Assembly (NCBI GenBank): GCA_016801845.1 | Contig: CM028924.1 | Coordinates: 699,501 to 763,500 of the forward strand | Length of the DNA: 64,000 bases | Direction of reading: 5' to 3' | Source of the DNA: Polydactylus sextarius | Lineage: Eukaryota; Chordata; Actinopteri; Polynemidae | Shown here: positions 33,023 to 45,837 of the stretch, one piece after another | Layout: each line of letters begins with the position of its first letter | Numbering within the stretch: position 1 is the stretch's first letter | Notes under the pieces: generated by a model | Seen by the model: the letters and a program-made list of their open reading frames with translations, nothing else | The model's database searches: none | What the model was told of the DNA's origin: nothing | Made by a program: the position numbers and the translations under genes

Positions 33023-33289
33023 GGAAACCTTATATAGTATTAGAGGAAAGAAGATGATCAAACTGCTTCAACCTCCACAAGCGTCAATAAGATCAAAACA
33101 AAATCAAGTTAAATTACAACTTGATTTGTTACAGGATCAACTCCTCTAGTTCACTCATCACATCATAAATGTTTTTGCCACCTTTATACGAGCGACGCGG
33201 CACCATCAGGGCCAAACCGAGACGCTCCCTTATGTTTCTATTTGTTCTTCAATAAAATTGTTTGCTGACACATGGGAGCGCTTCACTTA

Positions 33290-33781
33290 TCAGGTCATGT
33301 TGACTGTAAATCCAGACCACTGGTTGTTGAAGAAGAGTGATGATGGGATGTCATGCTGCGCTACATCTTTTCTGTTATTGTTATATACAGATAAATAAAA
33401 GTCTGCATGCGTGTTAATATCGTCTCTAACTTTTCTACACTGGGTACTGAACTGCTCTGGCCTGTTAATGTGCACTTACATAATAATGTGTCGCTTTTTT
33501 TCAATATCCAATCGACTTTTTTTTGGAGTAAGCGGAAGCCTTTTGTACCTGTCAACCACCTCTTGATGCGGTAATGCCCACCCACACCACCAAGAGGTCA
33601 ATTCTCTCTTTCTGTCTGCTCTGTAATACCAGAGAGGTTTTGAATAACGACCATTTAAAACAATGTAAAAATACCACGAGTGTGTCGTTTCATAATCCCT
33701 TTTTTTCTTGACTAAGTGATATTCATAAGCGGAGAAGAGCTGAGGGACTATTTTGTCCACAATTTGACTGTGCAAATGTCA
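33290..33781 (-). pseudogene. broken reading frame of unknown origin
   Basis: On the minus strand one frame is open from about 33778 to a TAA at 33476-33478, and the same frame resumes at once and runs to a stop at 33290. Apart from that single stop it codes about 160 residues of balanced composition, rich in Tyr, Trp and charged residues, with pieces such as HSWYFYIVLNGRY and ELTSWWCGWALPHQEVVDRY. A TGA lies just upstream. A further open stretch in another frame covers 33748-33972. The composition looks more like real protein than the surrounding chance frames. I do not recognise the family; a decayed transposon or an old insertion is possible. Confidence 0.3.
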
Positions 33782-33999
33782 CAAAAACACTTTTTTTTAC
33801 TTGAAATGAACTTTTGGTGACATAAAGAAACAGTGAATAAAGCGATTAGATCATGCCCCAGAGAGCACAAAATTGAAAGTTGCGTTGCCAGTTGCATGCT
33901 GTGTGCCGTATGCTGCCGAGCAGCCCACGTTTCTGTCGAATCGTTTCTGTTTATTGCAGCAATAACAGCCACTGTCTCTTATGTATTCGTTTTCCATAT

Positions 34000-36190
34000 T
34001 CCTGTCTCAGTTTTGCCGCATACACACAGAGAACAAGGCTCCTACTGTACCGATCTGGGGCTGAACTTCAGTCTGATCCAAGCTTCTTTTTTTCCCTGAG
34101 CCCTTAAATGACAGTGATAGATGATGCTGTCATTAGAAGCAGTGGAGCTCATCTACTGGCCCTATTTGCTGATTTCTGTGAACTTAACCCCTATTTTTAG
34201 CCCGCTCCATAAAAAGACAGGCATTTTTTTTTTTTTTTTTTGAAGGAAACTACAGCACGACTCTGTGGTCTTTTGTTTTATTCCATCACACACGAGGATC
34301 ACGATCTAAGCTGAAGTAAATCATTCATTTTTCTTCTGTGTTCTTTGTCTGATTAAACAGGAATCAAAGGAGATTTTGAAGGAAACTAGTCTGAGCCAAA
34401 CATGATTGAATAAGAATCGGGGGGTCTGGTAGCTAAACGTTAAAATGCTCAGACAGAGACACATATTTGGCTCCAACAAGTCATCAGACTCTCTACACTT
34501 CATTGATAACAGATCATATCTGACACCTGAATTTAAAACGTGCAACAATGAACAGATGAGAGACCTTGGTTAGTGTCTCGCTAAACCTGGTTCAAGCTGA
34601 AGAAAACGACCTCGGTTGAGAGATCGTCTGTCTCTGTGTTTGTTATGTGAGAGTCTTATCTCAAGGCAACAAATTGAATAAAGCCTTGAGCCAGCGTTGC
34701 TTCACATCTCGGTGGCTTTCAAAAGAAGTCCTGTGGGTTTCACTAAGTTAATAAGATCTAGAGGATCTCTAATGTCTCTTATGTCCCGTGTAACCACGAC
34801 CGGCAGCACGGCAACAATAAATCATGTTGTGTGTTTCATTTTGAGTCTGAGGTGATTGTGGGTCAGAAACTCCTCCATCCTCGCTGCTTTTATCCTGTTT
34901 TACAGTTCAGCTGCAAAACAAGATGAAGCTTAAAGAGACTGTTGTTGATGTGTGATTAATAAAGAGGAAAGTGTCTTTCACCACGTCACATACGACGACA
35001 CCAAGAGAGAAAACAACAGTTTGTCTTCACGATACGTCCATGAAAAGGAAACAGACGCAGACTTTATTTAAAGCCTGCAGTTGTCATTGTAGCGGGGATG
35101 TTATTTTTACTATAATTAAACTTGACCACTACTTCTCAGATTCAAAGATTCAAAGAGAAACATCTGAAGGAAACAGTTGAATCACACAGAGACGTGAGTC
35201 TTTGTAACTGTGTAACATCACACGAAGAAAAAGAAAACGTCTCCTGATCTGATCTGGAATATGTTTTTATGTCATATGAGTGTGAATCTCTTATTATCAG
35301 CAGTTTCTTTAAATAAAAAATGCTGTCGTAGCAAATCTACTGAACCGTTCTTTGACCTCAGATAACCGGGACAATTCAGTCAATAAATATATTACATATA
35401 TGTCAATACTTTGTGGGTAAAGTGAAGTATGATGGCTCTAAATGTCAGTCAGTTGTTACCACACAGAAGAAGAAAACCTCTCCTGCATCTTTTCTGGTCA
35501 AAAGTACCGTTTGTGTACATATTTACACATGTATAATGAATGTACTTTATAATAAAACCTCAGGAGACTGAAGCTGAGTCAAAGACAGTTTAACAAACAC
35601 ATATTTGTATCTAGTTACATGTCATCACCTGTCAAAGATCCAGGATTATCGGTCTCATAAAACCGTCGAATGTGACAGACGCTGCTCTGGGAAGTGAGGA
35701 GACGTCACTTCCTCTTTGATGTTGTTCTAACTGCGTCTCTGTCAGTTTCTGTCTCCGTCACTACAGAATAGGACTTGTCAGCATCAGTGTCGCTGTCACA
35801 GTTACACGTCATTTACAGCAACTTTCTCTGTTCAATCCTCAAAAGCTCAAACGAGCCCAGATCAGTCACGTTGCTGTTCGACACCTGGATGAGTCGTCCT
35901 CTGTCACAGGTCAGCGGGTTTTAGAAACTCAGTGTTGTCGTACTCTGTATCTCTATATCTAAGTCGTGCAGCGACGGTCCAGTGCAGTTTTCTATTCAGC
36001 ACCAACCAGCCCTGGTTGTGTCCCATGGGCCGCTGTCAATAAGATCCTGACGGTAAATGAAGCGGTCTATGTGGAGCTGCAAATGTCACTTTAGACTTCC
36101 ATTTAACCTCGATGAACTGTCAGTCGTAACCTCTTGTTCTCTCCGTCCTGCTGACACCTTCTCTTCTTTTTCTCTATTTATCTCTCTGTC
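34000..36190. other. gene-poor region, no gene seen
   Basis: No coding exon is recognisable. A poly-T run lies at 34227-34244. The rest is AT-rich sequence without clear repeats. Confidence 0.45.

Positions 36191-36191
<1 letters not shown>

Positions 36192-36228
<37 letters not shown>
36192..36228. repeat. (TG)n microsatellite
   Basis: About 36 bp of TG. It is followed 116 bases later by a (CA)n repeat, so the two are complementary arms in inverted arrangement. Confidence 0.95.
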
Positions 36229-36342
36229 ATTGGTCCCACATGAGTTAGTTAACCCAGGGGTAAAGAGGCGGAGAGGAGCAGCTGGAGATCCACTCTCCCT
36301 TGGTTCCTGTCCCAATTAATTAGTATGGACGTAGACATGGGT

Positions 36343-36343
<1 letters not shown>

Positions 36344-36391
<48 letters not shown>
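36344..36391. repeat. (CA)n microsatellite
   Basis: About 48 bp of CA, the inverted partner of the TG repeat at 36192. Confidence 0.95.
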
Positions 36392-36393
<2 letters not shown>

Positions 36394-36669
36394 GTGAGGA
36401 CATAAAGCATTTCATAACACTGACCCTAGAATTAACCCTCAAACATCAATTTGTCTTAAAAAGATTCAAGAAACCTTTTTTTTCTCCATAAAACTACAGA
36501 AGACGTGTGAACACACTTAAAACATAAAAACACACATAAACAGAATAACTACATGTTACACACTCCTGCTCCTGAAATATATTTGATCAAACTTTTATAA
36601 AATAGAGAACTTGTAGCTCCACATCTTTGTTTTTTTTTCTAAACAGTTTTAATTCTTTAATTAAAAAGT

Positions 36670-37000
36670 ACGTGTTCTTTTTATGCTCCGCTGCTCTCGA
36701 GACTCGTCTTCATGCTTTTATCTCATTTATTCTGGCGCCTCGATACTCAACCAATTCAAGCCGGCATTATATTTATCTCTCTTATCGTGGCCTCTTTTCA
36801 CTGCTGGTTACTGGTTATTTTTACAATATTTTTCTTTTAAAAAATTGATAATCCCCAAGGCAAAAAGCTAAGCCTTGGCTCCGAGCTATGGAACCTATAG
36901 GAACATGATTCCTTTGGGAGAAATAGGGAGCAAATCACACCCTGAAGCTGAGAGCTTCATCTCATCAAGATCATTGATTGTATTTGAAGGATAAACGGTG
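36670..37000. other. possible conserved non-coding element
   Basis: About 330 bp of compositionally even sequence with no repeats, in contrast to its surroundings. It includes a short hairpin CCAAGGC...GCCTTGG near 36857-36880. Words such as TTCTGGCGCC and CGGCATTATATTTATCTC have the look of fish developmental enhancers. This is an impression from texture; cross-species alignment is needed to call it conserved. Confidence 0.25.
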
Positions 37001-37789
37001 AGAATAACACACCCACAGATCTGAACGACTCTAAACTGTCAGAAACTTAGGTAACTCTGCCTCCCACTCGTGTCCAGACTTCCTGTGAGTGTGTTTGTGT
37101 AACTCACCTCTTATGTTTCTTAGCATCTTCTTAACAAACGAAACCGGTTCCTTGTTTTATTCTTCAAGTTTTTAATAATGTGACAAACGTCCCCTGAAGC
37201 TTTCGCTTTCTGTTTGTTTTTTTATTTACTGTATTTGTTTCAACAACATGAATAATCATTAAAGAAGAAAAAATGTGTGAACTGCTCAAAAAATAAAAAT
37301 AAAAAAAGGATTAAGGACGAGAATTGGTGCATAAAATAAGCGTCCACATTATTTGCGTGAAGCACGTTCAGTCACTGTGTTGGCAGTGTTCAAAATCCAC
37401 ATGGACTCAAATCCTGGACCAGTATAGTCCAATAAACACTGTGTTCACTGTTTGATACCAGAACATGGACACGTTTGGTTCACATCTTTGATATTGTGCC
37501 ACATGTAGTTAGTAGTTCACTAGGAACGAGAAGAGTCAAACACGTTGAATATGTATAATCTTGTATTCAAATGATGCTTATTCTAAATTCAACCATTCAA
37601 ACGTGAGGACGAGATGCATAATCTCAGCGTTATCTTGGTTCCCACCATTTAAACTGACGCCAGAAACGCTCACGGGCAGTTTCATGCTAACAGTTCGTGC
37701 CAGGCGTCGATCTTGTAATCTGGATGCATAGAAACACAGATTCTTTATATAAAAACGCCACAAAATCTTCCTCACAACATCTCGGCTTT

Positions 37790-37960
37790 CATTTCCAGGG
37801 TAGAGCGTGAGCAGTCATTAGCAGTGGTAACCCAGTACCAGATCCACAGCCTGCTCATTAAAGGAGGATTGCCTGAAGTAATGACATTGGCACATGTTAT
37901 CTCCATTAAATAAGACTCTTTCCTTTTCTCTGCCATTGATTTTCTGCTCTTTCTCATTGG
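37790..37960. other. possible conserved non-coding element
   Basis: An even-composition stretch with homeodomain-like TAAT words (GCTCATTAAAGG, TAATGACATT, TCTCCATTAAA) and no coding potential. It has the texture of a vertebrate conserved enhancer, but conservation has not been tested. Confidence 0.25.
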
Positions 37961-38772
37961 TTTGTCTCTTGGCAGCTGCTGTGAGTATCTGACAGTCTGT
38001 GTTACAACAGTGTCCTTTAGTTTTAGTTTTTTTTTTTTTCAGTGTGTTGGTAACCTCAACAGACCCAGAACTGTAAATGATAGATTCATAGAGCTGAGAC
38101 GATCACTGAGGTATTTTCTTAGGCATCTCTCCAGTAAGTCGGCATAACCCAGCTTTACTTGGCAGTGAGAAATTATTACTGCAGAAGGAAAACATGAATT
38201 TCAATTTTATACTTCAGTACAACTAAATATTGCAGACAAGGAGCCGAACAAATTCATTTGAAAAGGGTTTTTAAACCCATTATTTTAAAAGAGCATATTT
38301 GAATCTTGTGCTTTTGCAGCAAATATCCTCTGAGGATATAATTAATTTAGTGTGTTGTGTAATGTTTCATTAATATTCAGATTTTTTTTTATTGATGTTA
38401 GAAAACCCCAAAATGTGTCAAAAAGAAGTTTTGCAGCTCTTTCTGGAGACAATCTTTACACCTGAACCTGCAATTACTTTTCAATTTTAATGGGTGAAGT
38501 GTGAATTCAAGAGGAAATCAACTGTAACTGATGGGAGGAATTGGCAGCGGTGCATTTCAGACGTCCTATATTTCTCTGTTTGGCCTAAATATAAACTACC
38601 ATCTGTCTGCATATGAGTGACAGCTGTCGGACACAGAGAGAGAGAGTTGACTAACTGTGCATGTTAAAGATAAGAAGGAATAAAATTACTGAGATGGATG
38701 AAGATGGAGAAACCATATGTTGATGATCACCACATGTTGTGTGGGTGAAGTGGATGAAGGAGCCTCTTAACT

Positions 38773-39376
38773 TTAAAATTACATGAACCAGAGTCTATTT
38801 CACCATGAATACGAGTCAATATGACATGTTACATTGGTTGAAGTAATATCCAGTTTGACCGTCTTTTGTTTTCACAACCAAATAGTTAACAATGAAAGTA
38901 AATGGGGCAGTCAGCCAAACGTATCTAAATTGTCATTTTTTAACCACTAATAAAGCTCAAAATATCACTTCACTTCAGCAGTAGCATGAATAGGGTCCCT
39001 ACACATAAACTGAAGTACTGATAACTTAGTAAGTGAACCCAGAGTTTATTAAAAACACTGTTTTACAAGACTTACCCAACGTCTGGTTTTATAACAACTG
39101 CTGATGAAGGTTGTTCCACATCAGCAGATTCAACATTTTACTGAACAACAGGTCGATGTGTCTGTGAAGAGCAAAAAGGAAAATGATGAATCTACTGAAG
39201 TGTAACATCCTTCATCACCAGTTGGTATAAAAAGTGGTTAAAAAATGACAGTTTAGATACGTTTGGCTGACTGCCCCATTTACTTTCATTGTTAACTATT
39301 TGGTTGTGAAAACAAAAGACGGTCAAACTGGATATTACTTCAACCAACGTAACATATCTGTTGAGGGAGTTTGACT
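38773..39376 (+). mobile_element. foldback MITE, copy 3
   Basis: Third copy of the family, same orientation as copy 2. Both arms are nearly complete: the left contains GTTAACAATGAAAGTAAATG and the right its inverse CATTTACTTTCATTGTTAAC. The unique centre with GCATGAATAGGGTCCCTACA and the inner inverted pair around TGATGAATCT are present. The outermost left 20-30 bases are diverged (ATTACATGAACC) and the outer right edge ends at GTTGAGGGAGTTTGACT, so the extreme right terminus is lost. Confidence 0.8.
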
Positions 39377-39639
39377 CAACTCACTATATCATAACAACAG
39401 CTCTGTTCTGTTCTGATAAACCACATTAAAGATTATTATACTATTATTAAGAAAGAAGATAAGCTGTCACATTCATTGACCAATTGACTTCTCCACAGAG
39501 ATGTTGTTGTTTGAGCAGTCAGTGAGTTCAGAGGATGAGAAGAGGCTCTGAGGCTCCAGTCCTCATAATGATCGTGTCACAGGGACTGATCCTTCTCCTC
39601 TAATACAGCCCAACTCCTCAACAGTAGGAGGTTTGTTGG

Positions 39640-39790
39640 ATGGGAACCAAGCAGTCAATTATCTCTTTCAAATAAGACAGCGGCTTCCTAATGAGGATGT
39701 ACGAGATATTGTTCATTTGCTTATTACCTTAGAAACCAATTATACTCCATTATTAAAACATTCTTAATGTCACTTGTGCTCGCACACAGC
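39640..39790. other. possible conserved non-coding element
   Basis: Repeat-free stretch with TAAT-rich words (CAATTATCTCTTTCAAATAA, CTAATGAGGATGTAC, CTTATTACCTTAG) immediately right of foldback copy 3. No coding exon. Conservation is a guess from texture. Confidence 0.22.
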
Positions 39791-41597
39791 TGTCGAGTGA
39801 GAGACGCTCAGTTACTCTGAAGTAAAGAGAGAGGAGTGATAATGTCTGGCCACGGTGAACTACACAAGGCTGAACTGTTACACTGGTCCCTTCAGAAACC
39901 TCGATCCCTCTCACTTCGCTTCGTTATTTTACAGAATTTCTCGGCGAAACGAGAGGAGACACATTAAATTGTCTTTTCTTTGCTCAGAGGAAAACGATAT
40001 GAAGGATTTGGTGATTTATTTCTACGCTGTAAATCCACTGGAACTGATGGTGCATAAACATAAATCAATCCTCAAAATGTAAAAAAAGAAAAAAGGGACA
40101 ACAGGAGTTCCTGTATGTGGTGTGTTGACTCTTACCTCCAACATATAATCTGTCTGTTTCTGTTTGTTTCCATTTTTGTTTTTGCTGTTAAATCAGGCGT
40201 AAGACCTTTGGCTTTCTGCCGCGTCCCCACTGAAAAACACTGTAAACCCAGAAGGCTCAGATTTAAGTGTTTCGACTGATAACAGAAGATCATTTATCTC
40301 ATTTATTTATTTTTATGTAAATGTGAAAATTTACAAATCAAATGTTTGTTTTAGCCCTTTTTTTATTGAGTATTAATCCCAAACATGTATCATTTTATCC
40401 ACAGAGACGACACATTTTTAATATATGGCATCATTTTTTATTTAACGTTATTTATTGTGCCATGAAGCTGCAACACGACTTGCAGCAGAGCTGTAAGTAG
40501 GAATGAGAGTATTACTGTTTCAGAGATGGAGATGAACCTGTTGTGGAAAAGAGAGTCTGGTCTGGTCAAGTCTCTGACCAACTAGAAACTGGATTTAGTT
40601 GCTAAAAACAAACAAACAGACAAGAAGAAACTCTCTGCTACGATATCAGCTTGTTTAAATGTAAGTTATGGACTTTTATGTTGATGAGATCGTGCTTGAT
40701 TCGCCACATGCTCGGTGCCATAATGCAGTCATCTTTTTCTCGTAGTAACACGGACTCGGCCGACCTTCAGTTAAACATTGTGTTACATTTCTGTTTCAGC
40801 TCTGGTTGCGCAGTGTCACACACTAACTGTCACTAATGTCTTACACAAGCTCATCAAGTCACATGACATCTTTCTGATTCTGACATACCACAGATGGCTG
40901 ACATCCTCCCCCTCCTCTCCCTCCATCACCACCACTCTTTAACATCTACCCGGCGGGGATATGAGCAGAAAAATGACATGAACAAAAGCCATCGAGACAC
41001 GTTTGTCAGGACGTTAGTGTTTTTGCAAATTGCAAAATCACATGATGCCGTTGTTGCTTTGTCATCATTCTGAACGTTACCTTGATGAATGCGCAGAGGT
41101 CGAGGTAATTAACTGCAAGACGTTGTCTTTTCTTGGAGATTAATTACAAAAATTTCTAGTTGAATGACCACAAGATGGTCCCAGATGCACATCATACCAT
41201 GACAGAGGGAACTATGAGGCCTTTGCTCTTCGATGAATAAACAGAATGGTTGAATAAATCAGTTCTCTATTTCTAAATTAGGAGAGTTTGTCCCATAGGA
41301 GGCCTGACTGTGTAATAGCTGAGAATACCCAGAATACGAGAAGCCATCCAATCCTAATTAAAGACCTTTTACAGCTGAGTCCTCATGTTAAATACATGCA
41401 CGGACACACACATCCAGAGGAGCAGCGATGCACAAAACCCACTGAAATAAACGAAAACACATTCACATATGAACTGAGACAAACTGGCTGATTTAAACGG
41501 CTCAATCTATAATAAAAACAACTTAAAGATCAGACTGTTTTAACAGCACTGCAGCGAATCCAGTAAACTCTTCATGAACAGAAACAGATTTGATTTG

Positions 41598-41830
41598 TAA
41601 ACGTTGGGAAATATGCTCTGGTATTTGAACGTTAAATTCCTGCAGCTGCTTAGCTTAGCTTAGCTTAGCTTAGCTTAGCTTAGCTTAGCATAGCTTAGCT
41701 TGACATAGCTTAGCTTAGCTTAGTAACCACAAAGACTGAAAATGGTGGGACACCAGGTTATCTTAGCATTGTCCCTCTGTGTAAAGGTGACAAAACTGAC
41801 CCTCCAGCTCCTCAAATGTTCATTAATCAT
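41598..41830 (+). repeat. fish interspersed repeat with (TTAGC)n core
   Basis: The layout matches a common percomorph-type interspersed repeat: a start with GGGAAATATGCT, then a pentamer (AGCTT)n tract at 41648-41724, then AAAGACTGAAAATGGTGGGA, then a part with CCTCTGTGTAAAGGTGACAAA and ending near CTCCTCAAATGTTCATTAAT. This copy is diverged and has an expanded pentamer tract. I recognise the pattern but cannot name the family. Confidence 0.55.
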
Positions 41831-42244
41831 CACATCACATCATTACATACATTGTTGGATTTGTGCAGAAACTGAAATGTAAAAACTGACTCTGTGCAAA
41901 TCTGAGCTAAACAGCCTCTGATTTCTAGCATCCAAATATGTGATATCAGCCTTCTCGTCTAATTTAATCAATTTCCCAAAATGTAAATCTGTTCCTCTCG
42001 TCTCCGTCCTCAGAGCTTTCTCATCAAAACACTTCATTCATTTATGCCAAGTCCTTGTATTTGATTGTCAATAGCAGTGTTTTGTTTTGTTGGATTGTTT
42101 GATTGATTAAGACTGAAAATAAATAAACAAATAAATAAAACATCCACTTCCTTTAGTTTGAAAGTAAAATTAGCTTTTTAATAGAATAATATTAAGTGTT
42201 GTAGCTCATCAACACTAGAAATCAATCAGAGCCACATGAAGTGA

Positions 42245-42420
42245 CATCCTGCATTTTTACAGCCCGTCACAATTTTCACCGCATGCTAATAAATGGCACA
42301 TCAGTAGGGCTGAAGGATCCGTTAAACATTATTCATCATCTCCTGAGAGTCTTCATGAGATTGCTATCATGGGATTTTTGCTTGATTAGACGGTGTGGAG
42401 TGTGGACACAGAGGAGATGA
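42245..42420. other. possible conserved non-coding element
   Basis: Repeat-free, even-composition segment with GCATGCTAATAAATGG (octamer-like ATGCTAAT), TTAAACATTATTCATCATC and CTTGATTAGACGG. It resembles POU/homeodomain-rich developmental enhancers. Alignment to other fish would decide. Confidence 0.3.
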
Positions 42421-45400
42421 GGTGTCATTACACCACGAAGGTTAAAACTTAGATGTGTTTGACTCGATACGTCCATGTACGGTTCAGTCTGCACTAACAT
42501 CAGGAAGTGGCTGTTGAAGATTTTATAAGGACTTAAATTTCATTGTTTGCACAATCATATGATAATATCTGAACATAATCAAACAGTGACTCTCCACATG
42601 AATCAATACCAGATGCCTGAGGCATAAAAATAAATCTCTAAAAAAATCACAGAAACTCCAAATTTAATCCCTGACTGACCTGACGTTGGCATCAATAAGG
42701 AGCATTGATAAAACGCTCCATTAAATTTCATGATTTAATAAAGCATGGGATGACTGAAGAAACAGGTAACTGCAGCACGGTGCAAATAAAAATGATCTGA
42801 AACAGAAACTCTGTTGCTGTGAAAACGCCCTTCTCTCTTTCTTTCTGTCTTTCACTGTTTCTCGTGGCCTCAGGTGTCAAGTATTATTTTTGTCTAACAA
42901 AGCTTTTGGTTTTAGAGGCACGATAACTTGTCAACTCTACGCTCTCTCCACTCAGCTGTTAAAAGAAAATACGACTCCACATTTGACCGACAGAAACAAC
43001 AGGACGTTTATTCTCTTGACAGGATTAAAAGCAAAATAATAATTTAATCGATGAAGTGAGAACATGGTTTATTAGCGGATACAGCTACAAAATAAATGAG
43101 ATCATTTTCATTCAGTTGCTGCACTTTCCTCTTATAACCTTGTTACTTAAATACATTTTATCCATTTGGTAACTAACAAACATACTTCCCTTTATATAAT
43201 TAACTGAGAAGTGATGTTAGAGGTTAAAAAACTGAAAATAATCTATTGATTTCAGGAATACTTGGAGCACCAATTAATTAGAAAGTGTGAGCAGCTTTTC
43301 CTCTCGCTTCCCTCTTCTGTCTGGAAGGAAGGAGCAACTCTGCTTGAAAATAAGGTTAATTATTTTTAGATGAAACCAGAAAATCCTCCTGCTCTGACAA
43401 AACTTTTTACTGTTTTTTTTTTTCTCTCTATTCACCACTAGGAGACTGGATCACATGACCTGAGTCTTAACATCACTGATCTGGATCATGACATTAACAG
43501 ACAAAGGTAGCAGGTCAGTCAATACATCCATTCTCCATTTTAAAAGAACAGTTATGTAAGAGGTTTCTCCTTCTTCAGGGGCCCGTTGAGTGTCAAATTA
43601 AGATGCAACTCTCACCCTTCACACACATATTCATGTGAACAACCTTATGTTATGTAACTCCATGAGCATTTTAACAATAGCTTCACAAAAGAGTGAAGAG
43701 AAAAAACAGAAGCAGAGAAAAAAAAGGATTTGGGGTAAAGATTATGGACTTGGCAGAGCATGTGGTGGAGGCTGTCAGATATGCCTTCCAGAAGCTAGGT
43801 GCTCATTAGCATACTTCATTCGTCTAAATATAGTCCCAATCCAATGCTAAAGGGCAAACAAACAAATCACAGCGTGCATGTGTGTATGTGTTTGCATACG
43901 TGTGTATATATGGTGGTGGGGGGGGGACATGACTGATTCGTCACCCGTGAAATATTTCATCATGACAACAACATGCACAGTTTGTATAAGAATCATCAAA
44001 TGGTCGCCTCCACGATGCTGGAGATACAGTTTATGACCCTTTAGGAAACGTTTACTATGCTGCTTGTGACAGAGCAAACTGCAAATGACTGCAGGCTGCA
44101 GCGATGCCAAGGGAATCTGTTAAAAGGTCACAGGCAAAACAACTAGCTTGGCTGGAGGGAGGACATGCAGTGACAAGGAGGCACGTGTTGAAGATGCACA
44201 AAGCTTCTGGGACTTGGACGGTCTTTGAGACTCGTTGACGTAGTTTATCTTAAAGGAAGTGAAGATGCAGGAAGCTTTTTTTCCCTGAGAGGTGCGTTGA
44301 GATGGACCTGCTGTGAACGCACGTGAAACGGCAGCAACGTACCACATGTGTTGGGCTGTACATGTTTGATGTGATTATGGTATGACTCATAAAGGACGGT
44401 TGCCTTATGCATGAAGATTTTTAATACCAAGCAGTTCACAGATGCATGTAAATGCCAGAACCCAAAGGAGACAATAGCTCTGGTTGGAAACACATAATCC
44501 AACACAACATATTTTAGTCACATCTATGAATATTTGATATTTCTCTCAAAATCCAAACGGCCCACAGAAGTTGATGTGAGGCAGCATCGGTCCACTTGTA
44601 ATTAGATGGTGTGAGAAATAAGCGAGCTCGTCTTTCAACAGCCAAGGATTGGTCTGGCGGTATATATACGCTCACTCTGTCAGCTGGAACAGAGCTGCTG
44701 GTGTTTTTTTTTTTTAAAGGAACAGCATCGAACAGTTTCTATTGTGGAGAAAAATGAAAATTGTGCTGTAATTTTCTCCTCCGTTTGACAAGCAGGGAAA
44801 GCAATTGCAGGGCAGTTTAAGGTTTATGACAAAACAACCCAAAGCACACAAGCTGGCTTCTTTTGTTTAGAAGAACGACAGGTTCTCTGGGAAACATTTT
44901 AAAATTACCTGTTGATTTTTATCAGCGTGGGCGAGTGCAGGATTTTTTTGCAATTTGCATCTGTGATCGTGTGTGATTTATTTTGTCCTGAAACCATTTA
45001 GTCATCCACAGGTAGGTGAGAGCCGGACAGCTCTCTTTCCTCTTCTAGTATTGTTTTTGTGCGTAGGAGGGAGGCGATGAAGGTTACCTACTCAATGAGA
45101 GAGGGATAGAAAGAGGTAGAGAGAGAGGAATGAAAAGATAAATATAGACGGCACAAACTTATCTCTGGATGAGATAATTTGGTTTCCTGCAGTTGTTTCA
45201 AGCTGGTAAACTGCACAGTATGCAGTCTGAAGCCATTTCATTTGATTTAAGGTGCAGGTTTACTGTGTAGGCCACACGCTGCTGTTACTTTACTGCTATT
45301 AAATGCACATAAAAACACTTATATATAAAATCTCATATAATTCGACGCTTTCCTCAAACGAACCTGCACTTTGTTTTCATGTAGCAGAGAATAATAAAAA

Positions 45401-45780
45401 CACAAATAACTTTAATATAATTTAATTTGAATGATTTTCACAGTAAAGAAAGATGCTTCATTGACTTTAATATTGATCCAAACTCTTTGTTTCTCTAAAT
45501 CAATAAAGACTTAAAGCATCTGAGAGATTTTATTTGCCTTCATTGTTTTAACATATGAAAAAGACAAAGTTGCATCTCTTCTCAACGTCAGAAGGTTTGA
45601 ATGCTGCCTCAACGCTACAGAAAGGCCTTTGCGGAGGTTTGAAATCCTGTTAGAAACAGAGCTCTTCTTGGTAACGGAGCTCCCAGACAAAGCTAAAGCG
45701 ACGCCTTCATTTGGATCCATTTCTGTGGAACTATTGATTTATCTCCATCATTGATGTAGGATCTCTCACATCTCACAGAC
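42421..45780. other. gene-poor region, no gene seen
   Basis: Only short frames without family resemblance. The stretch 44470-44600 is repeat-free and enhancer-like in texture; a GC-containing part at 44640-44690 reads TATATATACGC, a TATA-like word with no reading frame after it. Confidence 0.4.
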
Positions 45781-45837
45781 TTCTCCTTCTTCTCCTTCTT
45801 CTCCTTCTTCTCCTTCTTCTTCTTCTTCTTCTTCTTG
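45781..45837. repeat. (TTCTCC)/(TTC)n repeat
   Basis: A pure pyrimidine run of TTCTCC units passing into TTC units, 57 bp, which could form a triple-stranded structure. Confidence 0.95.

Noticed and set aside
38041..38110. Exon-like segment after a poly-T and cag, reading CVGNLNRPRTVNDRF
   Set aside because: The donor (gtattt) is weak, there is no partner exon and the poly-T creates an acceptor-like signal by chance.
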